Assembly: GCA_022841475.1 (NCBI GenBank)
Contig: JALHRJ010000029.1
Location: 1 to 50,917 of the forward strand
DNA length: 50,917 nt
DNA from: Cyclobacteriaceae bacterium
Lineage (GTDB): Bacteria; Bacteroidota; Bacteroidia; Cytophagales; Cyclobacteriaceae
Direction: 5' to 3'
Below are positions 25,280 to 34,549 of the stretch, piece after piece (the stretch's first letter is position 1; each line of letters starts with the position of its first letter). The notes under the pieces were generated by a model. The model did no database searches. It was not told the DNA's origin and saw nothing but the letters and a program-made list of their open reading frames with translations. Both the position numbers and the translations under genes were made by a program.

Positions 25280-27916
25280 TTAAAGGCTCTTAGCAATTGT
25301 AAACCGCTTTCCGATTTCATAGACCACAATACTCAGCACCGCATAACTGATTAATATACCCCATTCGCTGAACCCAAGCGGAACCGTGTGGAGCAATGTG
25401 TTAAAGAATGGAATGTACACCGCTATCAGGATCAGGCTCATACCTAACACCAATGTTGCCAGTAAATATTTATTATCAAATGGATTTAGCTTGTATACAG
25501 GCAACCGGAAGCCGCGGATGGCAAAAATGTAGAAGAAGGTATTCATGCCTAAAGCAACAAAAGTTACGGTTCGCGCAAATTCCAGATTACCGGTGCTCTT
25601 CCAGAAATAATAGAAAATAATGAAGAGTAACGTGTCCATCACCAGGGCATAAAACAAAATCAGCTTTTTCATTTCATTGCTGATAAGAGGTTCGTCCTTT
25701 TTACGTGGCTTGTGCTTCATAAGACCCTCATCAATTTCATCAAAGGCTAATGCCATGGCGGGCAATGAACTTTCGGCCAGTTTTATCCACAGAATTTGTG
25801 CCGGTAGCAACGGCAATGGTAATCCCAACAGCACCGCACCGCCTACTACAACCATCGTAGAAAATGCATCGGTGAGGAGAAACAGCATAACCTTACGGAT
25901 GTTATCGAAAATTATTCTGCCTCTACGCACGGCCTCCACAATGGTATTGAAATTATCATCCAGCAATACCAGGTCTGCCACATCTTTTGAAATGTCAGTG
26001 CCACTGCCCATGGCCACACCAATGTTGGATTTCTTAAGGGCGGGTGAATCATTTACTCCGTCACCGGTCATAGCCACCACTTCTCCGTTGCGCTGAAAGG
26101 CACTTACTATCATGCTCTTGTGTTTAGGTTCTACCCGTGCAAAAACCTTGATGTTGCTCACACGAGTTGATAATTCTTCATCCGATAGTGTATCCAATTC
26201 CGAACCTTCAATCACTTCCTCAGGGCTCACCTGCATACCCAGTTCATTCGCAATAGTGGCGGCAGTTTGTTTGTGGTCACCAGTTATCATGACAGGTTTT
26301 ATACCGGCTTCACGGCATTGCTGTATGGCATCGATTACTTCCGGCCTGAGCGGATCTCTGAATGCCACCAATCCGGCAAAGACTATCTCTTTTATGTCGC
26401 TGTGGGAAAGTTGATAATCGCCTGACTTAAGTAAACTTTTAATTCCCAGACCTATTACCCGTAATCCCTTTGATGCTAATTCCTGATACGTTGTTTGTAT
26501 TTTATTTATGTCCACTTCCTGCATCGGAAATGTTGCGCCATTGTTTAAGAAGAAATTTGAAAAGGAAAGTATTTTCTCAGGTGCTCCTTTCACAAAAATG
26601 AATTTTTCCTCTTGCTTTATTGAGGTGGCGTGAAGCGTGGCCATGAATTTATGTTCTGACCCAAAGGGTATTTCAGCGAGCACCGGGGATTGCTCAAGCA
26701 AAGAATTCCGGTCTATGCCGAAATCGTGACCTGCCAGCAGCAGTGCCCTATCGGTGGGATTGCCGCTGGCAATAACTTTGCCTTCTTTATTGTGAATAAA
26801 CCCTGCGTTGCAAACCACCGATATTTCAAGTAGTTTTTTTATATCGGGATGCATCGAAGCCGGACTCGGTGTACCGTGTAGTACTGAATCATATGCAATG
26901 TATCTATCGGTTCGCATTTCACCCCGGGTGAGTGTGCCCGTCTTATCAGCGCAGATTACAGTAACAGAGCCAAGCGTTTCAGCTGCCACCAGTTTTCGCA
27001 CCAACCCATTTTTCTTCACGAGCTTATTCATACCCACGGTAAGGATTACGGTCATAGCCGGAATCAATCCCTCGGGCACTGCCGACACAACTACCGCCAC
27101 AGCGGTCATAAACATTTCCAATAAGGGAATTCCGGTAAAAATGCCAACGGCAAAAATGATAATGTTAATCACCACCAGAATTATCCCTAACCATTTTCCG
27201 AAAACCAATAACTGTACTTGTAAAGGTGTTTGCTCTTCTTCGGTGGACTGCACCATGGTAGCGATATTACCAAGTTCCGTGTTGGTTCCCGTTGCGGTAA
27301 CAATGGCCTTGGCATTTCCACTGGCAGCCACAGTACCCGCATAGATCATATTTTTTCTTTCGGCAAGCGGAGTAGTTTCGGGTAATGGATTGATTTGTTT
27401 AGACAATGGCAGCGACTCACCTGTAAGGGACGCTTCAATGGTTGAAAAATTGCTAACCTCGATAATTCGCGCATCAGCAGGAATTTTATCACCCGATGAA
27501 ATGAGGATCACATCACCAGGAACAATTTGTTCATGCGAAATAGAAACGGGTGTTCCGTCACGCAGCACCTTTACATCGTAGCGGATAAGTTTATTCAATC
27601 GCTCCAGTGCCTGCCCGGCTTTATATTCCTGGAAAAAGCCGATCACACTACTCGCATAAATTACAACGGATATGATAATGGCATCTACCCAATGCGAAGT
27701 CAACATGCTGATGACGAATGCAACAAAAAGAATGTAGATAAGAGGATTCTTAAACTGCCTGAAAAAAAGTGCCACAACTGAAAGTTTCTTCTTATCGGGC
27801 AGTTTGTTTAGTCCGTGCGTTCGGATTCTTTCTTTGGCATCAATGCCTTTCAATCCTTGTTTGCTGGTGTTCAGCAACTGCTGAACTTCTGATATGGGTA
27901 ATAGATGGTGGTTCAT
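25280..27916 (-). CDS. P2-type cation-transporting ATPase
   Basis: 878 residues, complete. Motifs in order: cation-ATPase N-terminal domain; actuator TGES (LTGESLPLSKQ); membrane helix 4 VPEGLIPAMTVILTVGMNKL; phosphorylation motif CADKTGTLTRGEMRTD with Asp324; KGAPE; MITGDHKQTA; and MTGDGVNDSPALKKSNIGVAMG. The C-terminal membrane domain follows. The layout is that of Ca2+-ATPases and related P2 pumps of bacteria (PacL/PMA1-like). Ca2+ is the likely cation, supported by a CaCA antiporter gene directly upstream, but the ion cannot be proven from sequence. Confidence 0.93.
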   Translation of the reverse strand: MNHHLLPISEVQQLLNTSKQGLKGIDAKERIRTHGLNKLPDKKKLSVVALFFRQFKNPLIYILFVAFVISMLTSHWVDAIIISVVIYASSVIGFFQEYKAGQALERLNKLIRYDVKVLRDGTPVSISHEQIVPGDVILISSGDKIPADARIIEVSNFSTIEASLTGESLPLSKQINPLPETTPLAERKNMIYAGTVAASGNAKAIVTATGTNTELGNIATMVQSTEEEQTPLQVQLLVFGKWLGIILVVINIIIFAVGIFTGIPLLEMFMTAVAVVVSAVPEGLIPAMTVILTVGMNKLVKKNGLVRKLVAAETLGSVTVICADKTGTLTRGEMRTDRYIAYDSVLHGTPSPASMHPDIKKLLEISVVCNAGFIHNKEGKVIASGNPTDRALLLAGHDFGIDRNSLLEQSPVLAEIPFGSEHKFMATLHATSIKQEEKFIFVKGAPEKILSFSNFFLNNGATFPMQEVDINKIQTTYQELASKGLRVIGLGIKSLLKSGDYQLSHSDIKEIVFAGLVAFRDPLRPEVIDAIQQCREAGIKPVMITGDHKQTAATIANELGMQVSPEEVIEGSELDTLSDEELSTRVSNIKVFARVEPKHKSMIVSAFQRNGEVVAMTGDGVNDSPALKKSNIGVAMGSGTDISKDVADLVLLDDNFNTIVEAVRRGRIIFDNIRKVMLFLLTDAFSTMVVVGGAVLLGLPLPLLPAQILWIKLAESSLPAMALAFDEIDEGLMKHKPRKKDEPLISNEMKKLILFYALVMDTLLFIIFYYFWKSTGNLEFARTVTFVALGMNTFFYIFAIRGFRLPVYKLNPFDNKYLLATLVLGMSLILIAVYIPFFNTLLHTVPLGFSEWGILISYAVLSIVVYEIGKRFTIAKSL

Positions 27917-27940
27917 ATAGTTACACGATGGACGTTTTGT

Positions 27941-28759
27941 TTACGTTTTAAGAAATAAGGTCACCATCAATCCTATATATAAAATCAGAATGATGAAGGT
28001 GTCTATGCCTAATCGCCATATTTTCTTTTTTGGTTTAGCCATGAATCCCCATCCTGCCACAGCGGTCATGATCAAGACTACCATCACAGATTCCAAATGC
28101 TGTGTATTGACATTGGCAAATAAAGATCCCTCAGTAAAAAAAAGGTCGGTGAGTGCAAGGACAAAAATATTGAATAGGTTGCTACCTAAAAGATTGCCAA
28201 CCAGAAGATCAAACGCACCCATTCGAATAGCGGCAAATGACACCACTAATTCGGGCAGCGAAGTAACTACTGCCAGAAACAGGGTGCTAAAAAATGTATT
28301 GCTCAATCCGCTTTGGTGGGCAAGCTGTTCGGTGAAGTAGGAAAGGAATAATGCAACGCCTATCACCAAAACGGCATTGGCACTGTAGGCGATAAGTGAA
28401 GTGATTGGCTGTTTGATGCGCACATCAATCAGTGATAAGATGAACAGGTTAAACACACAACTCCCAAATACATTACCTGCTGCCAGGTCTGGTTCGTGAG
28501 CGAGAGTGACCGATCCGATGCTTGTCAGTAGCTCGGGCAAAGAGGATAAGGAGGCTAATAAAATAAGGCCTACCCAAGCGTTGCCCCAACCAGTAAGTCC
28601 GGCAATTTTATCGCCATACTTTGTCAGCTTAGTTCCGCTAAACACGATAACAGCCGCGCAACCAAAAAAACCAGCCAGGTATAAATACAGATGGCTCACG
28701 ATATATCTTATTTTGATTATTACACTTTTCCGTACTCTGTTTCGGTTGAGGGGTTTCAT
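27941..28759 (-). CDS. CaCA-family sodium/calcium-type exchanger
   Basis: 272 residues from the ATG at 28759; a TTG at 28765 is also in frame and the true start could be later. It has about eight to nine membrane helices with two alpha repeats: LASLSSLPELLTSIGS...GNVFGSCVFNLFIL and AVVTSLPELVVSFAAIR...VGNLLGSNLFNIFVL. These are the ion-binding S-L-P-E-L and G-N-x-x-G-S-N-x-F-N signatures. The proteins exchange Ca2+ for Na+ or H+. It sits between the universal-stress-protein genes and the P-type ATPase, only 24 bases from the latter. Confidence 0.9.
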   Translation of the reverse strand: MKPLNRNRVRKSVIIKIRYIVSHLYLYLAGFFGCAAVIVFSGTKLTKYGDKIAGLTGWGNAWVGLILLASLSSLPELLTSIGSVTLAHEPDLAAGNVFGSCVFNLFILSLIDVRIKQPITSLIAYSANAVLVIGVALFLSYFTEQLAHQSGLSNTFFSTLFLAVVTSLPELVVSFAAIRMGAFDLLVGNLLGSNLFNIFVLALTDLFFTEGSLFANVNTQHLESVMVVLIMTAVAGWGFMAKPKKKIWRLGIDTFIILILYIGLMVTLFLKT

Positions 28760-28802
28760 CCCCAAGGTTTGACAAATCCATGTTGCTGTATTTTGAACGA
28801 GA

Positions 28803-29642
28803 TCAATGTTCCGTTTTTCTGAAAACTAATAAAGGAGTTTTCGTGTCAAATGAAAGCGCAGCCGATTTGCTGGATAAGAATATTCTTTCATACCAACCTC
28901 TATTTTGCTTTGTAAACAGCACTACCAGCGATGGCCTTGAGTTCTTAATATCCTTTTGTAAATGATGACTTAGTGAATTTTCGATATGTAATTTCCGGAA
29001 ATAGAATTTTACACTTTTTGAAATATATTTGGCTGCCATCTTCTCCAATTTTATTTTTGCCGCTTTTAGTGGCAATAGGAAATCATAATGATAAACAGAA
29101 ACCCTTGCCTTCAGAGGCCTGACAAAACCAACTACTTTGTTTATTTCTCCTTGCAGGTTATTGAAATCAGAGGAATACAGAATATGAGAAATAGGGCGTA
29201 CACGATATGTTTTTGGCACGACAATAACGGGTATAGGCGAGGTAGTGAGAATAGCCGAAGCAGTTGTACCGATCAGTTTTTTTAAGGTACCTGCACCCCG
29301 TGTGCTCATGCAAATGTAATTAGCTTTGATGTGTTTAGCGAAGTCAATTACCACATGATCTACCTTATACCCCTCAGCAACAACAAACTGAGTTTCTCTG
29401 GCTTTCAATCCGGTCTGGAGGGATATCTTATCAACAAATTGTTTCAGGCGCAAATGCGTTTTTTTTAATTCCACCGCAGCGTAGGAATTATACTTTTCCA
29501 AACTCCAGCGGGTAGGCTTTGGCAGTTCCAGCGAATGAAAAAAAATGAGTTTACTTTTTGTTTGCTTAGCCAATTGAAGGGCAAAGCGAATCCCCGCTTT
29601 AGAGTTAACAGAGAAATCTGTAGTTACCATTATTTTATTCAT
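28803..29642 (-). CDS. Tandem universal stress protein, copy 1
   Basis: 279 residues made of two Usp domains. The first (1-145) begins KIMVTTDFSVNSKAGIRFALQLAKQTKSKL and ends with the nucleotide-loop-like TRGAGTLKKLIGTTASAILTTSPIPVIVVP. The second (about 150-279) starts HILYSSDFNNLQGEI and lacks a glycine loop. Usp proteins bind ATP or a related nucleotide and respond to stress or ion conditions. The three Usp genes here share this organisation, so they arose by duplication. The gene lies 43 bases upstream of the CaCA gene. Confidence 0.9.
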   Translation of the reverse strand: MNKIMVTTDFSVNSKAGIRFALQLAKQTKSKLIFFHSLELPKPTRWSLEKYNSYAAVELKKTHLRLKQFVDKISLQTGLKARETQFVVAEGYKVDHVVIDFAKHIKANYICMSTRGAGTLKKLIGTTASAILTTSPIPVIVVPKTYRVRPISHILYSSDFNNLQGEINKVVGFVRPLKARVSVYHYDFLLPLKAAKIKLEKMAAKYISKSVKFYFRKLHIENSLSHHLQKDIKNSRPSLVVLFTKQNRGWYERIFLSSKSAALSFDTKTPLLVFRKTEH

Positions 29643-29733
29643 AGCTCATTTAATTTTGTTTATTGGAATTTGTAAAATGGACCCAATGACTTGCATTAAT
29701 CCTAGTGAAATCGCATTATTAAATAACTGTTTT

Positions 29734-30585
29734 TCAAAAATCACTATCGTCAGATTCTGGATGCACTGTATGGAAAACAAGAAGCGGTATACGTGCCTGA
29801 TAAGCCATTTTCTTTGAAAGACTGGAATCAACGAGTTTCTCAAAAATCGTACGCTTGCGCATAGACACTGCAAGAAGATCAGCCCCGACTGAATCTACAA
29901 ATTGATCAATCCCTTTTTGAGTATTTTCATGATTCATCACATAATAAAAGGGCTGTTCTATGTTTCCCTCTTTCGCTACTGCCTTTGAAAAATCCTCAAT
30001 TAGATCGTTCTCAGATTTTAAATTGTCCTTTGAAACATGAAGGAGAATAAACTCGGCTTTTAGTCGCTTAGTAATTTTGATAAGCTCTTTCACGGTCTGC
30101 ATATCGTTGTCCTCATAGTCGGTTGCAAATACAATTTTCTTAGGCAATGCCAATGTGGATTTCGCTGGCACAGCAAGCACTGGGCAGGTGGCCCTTTCCA
30201 TAACAGAAGCCGTATTACTTCCAAAAACCATTTTGGCAAGTCCACTTGCTCCTAATGTGCCCATCACAATCAAATCTGCCTGTCTACTTTCAGCTTCACT
30301 TACGATCTCTTCAACCGGGCTTCCCATTCTCACAAGATGCTCACAACTTATTCCATAATCTTCTGAGAGCGCGGAGGCGATTTTATGGAGCTTTTCAGTT
30401 GCTTCACTCATCATCCTACCTATCTCTTCGGTTATCAATGGATAAGCAATGTTTCCCCGCGTAACGGGTGGGGTATAGACATGAAGCAAGATCAACTTTG
30501 CTTTCATGGACTTGCCCAGCAATGAAGCATAGTTAATGGCATGATCAGCATTGGCAGAAAAATCAGTTGGAATGAGAATTTTCAT
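29734..30585 (-). CDS. Tandem universal stress protein, copy 2
   Basis: 283 residues, two Usp domains. The first begins KILIPTDFSANADHAINYASLLGKSMKAKL and carries an intact ATP-loop pattern: VMGTLGASGLAKMVFGSNTASVMERATCPVLAVP. The second (KIVFATDYEDNDMQTVKELI ...) has none. It is separated from copy 3 by 17 bases and from copy 1 by 91 bases, all on the same strand. Confidence 0.92.
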   Translation of the reverse strand: MKILIPTDFSANADHAINYASLLGKSMKAKLILLHVYTPPVTRGNIAYPLITEEIGRMMSEATEKLHKIASALSEDYGISCEHLVRMGSPVEEIVSEAESRQADLIVMGTLGASGLAKMVFGSNTASVMERATCPVLAVPAKSTLALPKKIVFATDYEDNDMQTVKELIKITKRLKAEFILLHVSKDNLKSENDLIEDFSKAVAKEGNIEQPFYYVMNHENTQKGIDQFVDSVGADLLAVSMRKRTIFEKLVDSSLSKKMAYQARIPLLVFHTVHPESDDSDF

Positions 30586-30602
30586 AAAGATGAATGTTAG
30601 TA

Positions 30603-31448
30603 TTATTTAACACGCGATTTAAGAAAGGTGAGTAAGGGAAGTTTTATCTGATAAACAAGTTTTTCTGTTTTACTCCGCACAAAGAGTTTATCAAATAAAC
30701 TTCGCTCTTCAGGAAACATGACTATTACATCTGGTCGGTGACTTTTTATATACCGTTGTAACAGTTCTACAATCGTTAGCCCATGTTTGTCTTTCTGTAT
30801 AATGACCTTTATTTTCTTGAAACTCACTTGTTTCGCTAAATCCTTCGTTTCTAAAATTGGTTTGGCCGAACTCAATCCATGATCAAGATTTAGAACCTCA
30901 ATAGTAGCCTTCAGAAGTTTTGCTATGGGTACTATGCAGCGAAGTTCGTTTGCTGTATTTCTGAAGTCAGTGGCGTACACTATTGTCTCTATTTTTTTAT
31001 AGTGGTAGCGTGGAGGAATGGCCAACACCGGAGTTTCTGCTTTAAAGATTAATTCGGAGGTAGTGCTTCCAAATAGCTTTAGTCCTGTAGCACCATGTGT
31101 GCCAACAATGATCAAATCGGCATGGTGTGCTTTTGCAACTGATACTATTGCTTCCATAGCAAAAACACTATTCTTAACAACTATGCTAACTTTTTTATTA
31201 TCACGTTTAAGACCTTGCTCCCGATAAATTTTGTCCACTAACTGGTCAAGTGTTTTCTGCTGCTGCTCTTCGGTGTTCTTTTCAAGCTTTAAATACTCGG
31301 CTTCGCTTAGTGTTGGCTTAAATGGTGGAAGGTGCGTAGAATGAAAAATAACCAATCTGCCTTTAATTGCTTTTGCGTAGTGGACGGCATATTTAACTGC
31401 ATTGTTACCTGTGCCTGAAAAATCAGTGGAAACGAATATGTTTTTCAT
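30603..31448 (-). CDS. Tandem universal stress protein, copy 3
   Basis: 281 residues, two Usp domains. The first has NIFVSTDFSGTGNNAVKYAVHYAKAIKGRL and the ATP-loop-like IVGTHGATGLKLFGSTTSELIFKAETPVLAIP. The second begins TIVYATDFRNTANELRCIVPIAKLLK and is degenerate at the glycine loop. It is first of the three in transcription order, 198 bases from the TetR gene. A small 6+6 inverted repeat (31505-31519) lies in that gap. Confidence 0.92.
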   Translation of the reverse strand: MKNIFVSTDFSGTGNNAVKYAVHYAKAIKGRLVIFHSTHLPPFKPTLSEAEYLKLEKNTEEQQQKTLDQLVDKIYREQGLKRDNKKVSIVVKNSVFAMEAIVSVAKAHHADLIIVGTHGATGLKLFGSTTSELIFKAETPVLAIPPRYHYKKIETIVYATDFRNTANELRCIVPIAKLLKATIEVLNLDHGLSSAKPILETKDLAKQVSFKKIKVIIQKDKHGLTIVELLQRYIKSHRPDVIVMFPEERSLFDKLFVRSKTEKLVYQIKLPLLTFLKSRVK

Positions 31449-31504
31449 TTTATTATAATTTATTCTTTCATACTAAATCCAAAAAATATTTTACCTCTCC
31501 ATCG

Positions 31505-31519
31505 CTTACCCGTGGTAAG
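31505..31519. promoter_or_regulatory. Small palindrome upstream of the Usp genes
   Basis: CTTACC and GGTAAG are separated by three bases, 57 bases before the Usp copy 3 start. It could be an operator or a chance repeat; it does not match the palindrome at 13909-13929. Confidence 0.2.
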
Positions 31520-31646
31520 TTCTCACAGAAGCTATCAGTGTGGTGGAAATCAAGGTTTTTACAACACCTATAAAATCATTTACTTCTGCATTTTTTCTAC
31601 TAAATATTTGTATCCGATTAATTCTGCTCATAGTGATTATCAAAAA

Positions 31647-32354
31647 TCAAGTATCCGTTGAAATTACTTTCGAGGATGAAGTGCTGATTACCTTAAATAC
31701 CAGTTCAGTTAAGTATTCTGTAATGCCATCTGTTTGGTTAATCGGTATTTCAGTAAGAGATGGAAGATGATTGGCAAAATAGCGTTGATCATACGAGCTC
31801 TCTACGACTGTCGAAATCAATGCCGTGGGGTAGCGATAATCCGGGTTAATTTCTTTTACAATACCCGCAACCTTTTTACATAGCCGTTTATAACTCAGGA
31901 ACATTCCCTCTTTATTTTCTTCATCCACCTGTTTGGTCAGATAGACTTTCTGCGATTCTGCTATAACAATTCTGTATAGAGCAGCCTCATCAACTTGTGG
32001 AATACGAGATTCTTGCGCAAGAGGTGTGGTCAACAACCGGAGGGCTATCTTGAGACGTTGTTCCGGAGAATTAATATTGGCCGTTGAGATTGTAATACTG
32101 TAATCCAACCAGGTCCAATACCAGGTAAGGTGGTAAATGAGTAGCCTGTGTTTATTCTCAAAGTAACGATAGATGGAGGCTTCTGTGCACAATATCTTGT
32201 CAGCCAACTTCGCAAACGTGAAAGCTTCAAAACCAAGTTCATCGATCATTTCAATACTATGCTGAATGATTTTTTTACCAAGATCGGATGAACAAGGATC
32301 TTTTGAATATATCGATTCGTTGATTTTTATCTGAATATTGTTGAGGCTTTCCAT
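31647..32354 (-). CDS. TetR-family regulator, paralog of the exporter regulator
   Basis: 235 residues. The DNA-binding helices contain LGKKIIQHSIEMIDELGF, FTFAKLADKI and TEASIYRYFENKHRLL, the last identical over 16 residues to the regulator at 13952. Similarity extends through the whole length (WYWTWLDYSI against WYWSWLEYRI; VYLTKQVDEENKEGMF against AYLTKQVDSDNKEGLF), including an N-terminal extension before the helix-turn-helix. It sits between SulP and the Usp genes, all on one strand, and is the natural candidate regulator of that block. Ligand unknown. Confidence 0.92.
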   Translation of the reverse strand: MESLNNIQIKINESIYSKDPCSSDLGKKIIQHSIEMIDELGFEAFTFAKLADKILCTEASIYRYFENKHRLLIYHLTWYWTWLDYSITISTANINSPEQRLKIALRLLTTPLAQESRIPQVDEAALYRIVIAESQKVYLTKQVDEENKEGMFLSYKRLCKKVAGIVKEINPDYRYPTALISTVVESSYDQRYFANHLPSLTEIPINQTDGITEYLTELVFKVISTSSSKVISTDT

Positions 32355-32419
32355 GGCTTGAGTTGAGTGATTTATACTGTAATCTTTTGTGAGTGTTCTG
32401 ATTTTTGGCGTTAACTATT

Positions 32420-33982
32420 TTAAGTGCTTCTGCTGTTAGGATGTTCAATAAAATCAATTTTCTCTACGACCACGTTTTTGATCTTTGCATTACTTTCATA
32501 GTCCTTGATTAACTCAACTACATCATAGGCAATGGACTTTGATTTAGAGCAGTCAATAATAACTTTTGAATTATCTGGAATGGTATCCAATATATTTTTC
32601 AAACTTGCTTTATTAAAAAAAGAGACCTCTTCGGCTAAAACTAGATGATGTACTTGTTGCCCGCTTTCAGAGGTAGTTAATTTCTTCAGATGATAAGAAT
32701 TGTAGTAGCTATGTCGCAAAGTGTAAAAAATACCAAAGAACACACCGATGGCGATACCCGTTAAAAGATCTGTAAGAAGTATACCAACAACTGTTGCCGT
32801 AAACGGGATAAACTGTTCCCAACCTAATTTAAACATTTTCTTAAAAAGAGTAGGGTTGGCAAGTTTATAGCCCACCATTAATAAAATAGCTGCCAGACTG
32901 GCTAAGGGAATCATGTTTAGTATATTGGCAAGGGTTAACGCACCAATAAATAAGAATACTCCGTGAAGTATAGCCGAAATTTTCGTTTTACCACCGAATT
33001 CTATATTGGCAGAGCTACGAACAATAACCTGAGTAATGGGCAATCCTCCTATCAAACCGGAAATAACATTTCCCAAACCTTGAGCCTTCAGTTCCCTGTT
33101 CGTTGGTGTAATCCTTTTATAGGGATCCAGTTTATCTGTAGCCTCAACAGAAAGCAAGGTTTCTAAACTGGCAACAATCGCCAAAAGGATGCCTACTTTA
33201 TATACTTCACCATTGCTAAGAACCGAAAAATCAGGTGTTGTAAACTGGCTTATGAAACCTGTTAAACTTTCCGGTACAGGAATTCTTACAAGCTGATCGG
33301 CAGCTAATCTATAATTCAATAATTTTCTTTGATAAAAGAGGTTCATGAGGATACCCGTGATCACCACCACCAGCGGTCCATTTATCATTCCGAAAATCTT
33401 ATGCTTTTTCGTTAGTACAGTGTCCCATACAATCAATATTATCAATGAAAGGCAAGCAATGATAACAGCCCCAGGGGTAAAAAAATGAAACGCCATGACA
33501 ATTTCAGAGAAGGTATTTTCTCCATCAACTTGAAAGAAAGAGAAATCACCTTCCATATCTTTATCCCAACCTAAAGCATGTGGTATTTGCTTTAAAATAA
33601 TTAATAAGCCAATACCGGTAAGCATCCCTTTAATCACAGAAGAAGGAAAGAAGTAGGCAATAAACCCAGCCTTGGCAAAACCCAAGATGAGCTGTAGGAT
33701 TCCGGCCAGCACCACTGCTGTTAAGAAAGCTTCCCAGGAACCACCAAGCGAAGCGATGGATGTTGCAACGATTACTGCTAATCCTGCGGCAGGTCCACTG
33801 ACGCCTAGTGCTGAACCACTGACTGAACCTACCACAATTCCGCCTACTATACCAGCAATAATACCTGCAAATAAAGGTGCGCCTGAGGCCAATGCAATCC
33901 CGAGACATAACGGAACGGCAACAAAAAAAACGACTATACTGGCAGGCAGGTCGTGTTTAATATCTTGAAAGGTGTCTTTCAT
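32420..33982 (-). CDS. SulP-family anion transporter with STAS domain
   Basis: 520 residues from the ATG at 33982; a TTG 21 bases upstream is less likely. It has about 10-12 membrane helices, beginning DIKHDLPASIVVFFVAVPLCLGIALASGAPLFAGIIAGIVGG. The SulP signature region is ELKAQGLGNVISGLIGGLPITQVIVRSSANIEFGGKTKISAILHG. A STAS-like C-terminus (about 425-515) ends IIDCSKSKSIAYDVVELIKDYESNA. SulP members move sulfate, bicarbonate or other anions; which one cannot be read here. It is the first gene of the eight-gene block, 65 bases before the TetR gene. Confidence 0.93.
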   Translation of the reverse strand: MKDTFQDIKHDLPASIVVFFVAVPLCLGIALASGAPLFAGIIAGIVGGIVVGSVSGSALGVSGPAAGLAVIVATSIASLGGSWEAFLTAVVLAGILQLILGFAKAGFIAYFFPSSVIKGMLTGIGLLIILKQIPHALGWDKDMEGDFSFFQVDGENTFSEIVMAFHFFTPGAVIIACLSLIILIVWDTVLTKKHKIFGMINGPLVVVITGILMNLFYQRKLLNYRLAADQLVRIPVPESLTGFISQFTTPDFSVLSNGEVYKVGILLAIVASLETLLSVEATDKLDPYKRITPTNRELKAQGLGNVISGLIGGLPITQVIVRSSANIEFGGKTKISAILHGVFLFIGALTLANILNMIPLASLAAILLMVGYKLANPTLFKKMFKLGWEQFIPFTATVVGILLTDLLTGIAIGVFFGIFYTLRHSYYNSYHLKKLTTSESGQQVHHLVLAEEVSFFNKASLKNILDTIPDNSKVIIDCSKSKSIAYDVVELIKDYESNAKIKNVVVEKIDFIEHPNSRST

Positions 33983-34003
33983 AATAAAAATATCTGTAGC
34001 CAA

Positions 34004-34549
34004 CCTCCATTAGAAGTTAGTAATGCTTGTTAGTTACAATAGTAATGCTACTGTAATTTTCAAACTATGATAAATGTCATGATTGACGGTTTTTTAGCCT
34101 GACGATTCAAATACCTGTTTGTATTTGAATCCATTAAAAATTCATTAGAACAATAGTGTGAGAAAAGAAAATGCGGTTATCGGAAAATTTCAAGTGGTGA
34201 TCTTGGAACCGGAGTTTGTCTCTTGAGATAGCTTTGGTGTCGCGCGGGTTTGTACGGCTATGGCATAAGTGAGAATCTCTCCTCAGTTGCGGCACGATGG
34301 ACTATGGAAAGTATCTTAAATGGTAGTATTGTCCCAAGTTTTATTTTTTATTATTCAGACCCCCGTTACATTAAGAAACATTCCAATATCAGATGAGCAA
34401 ATGACGCGCAGTCAGTCGATACAACACGTCAATTCTTTTCCATCAATCTAACCAATCAAAAAATTCCGGACCTTCTAGATTTACTCTGCCTATGAATTCA
34501 GAAGTAAAAATTCTACATTCAAACCTGTCCCGTTAATTAAACCCAAGAA
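34004..34549. other. 546-base gap between sulP and the aminotransferase gene
   Basis: No open frame with coding character, tRNA or repeat of the known families was seen. The only clear structure is the 11+11 palindrome at 34104-34131. The 34150-34330 part is more G+C-rich than its flanks, but nothing recognisable was found in it. Confidence 0.5.
34104..34131. promoter_or_regulatory. Perfect 11+11 inverted repeat upstream of sulP
   Basis: The arms GATTCAAATAC and GTATTTGAATC are separated by six bases (CTGTTT). It lies about 120 bases upstream of the sulP start, with no T tract on either side, so it looks more like a protein-binding site than a terminator. The TetR protein of the block is one candidate binder. 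Confidence 0.4.

Noticed and set aside
31540..31770. 76-codon open frame on the plus strand
   Set aside because: It overlaps the TetR gene antisense and shows no protein-family features.
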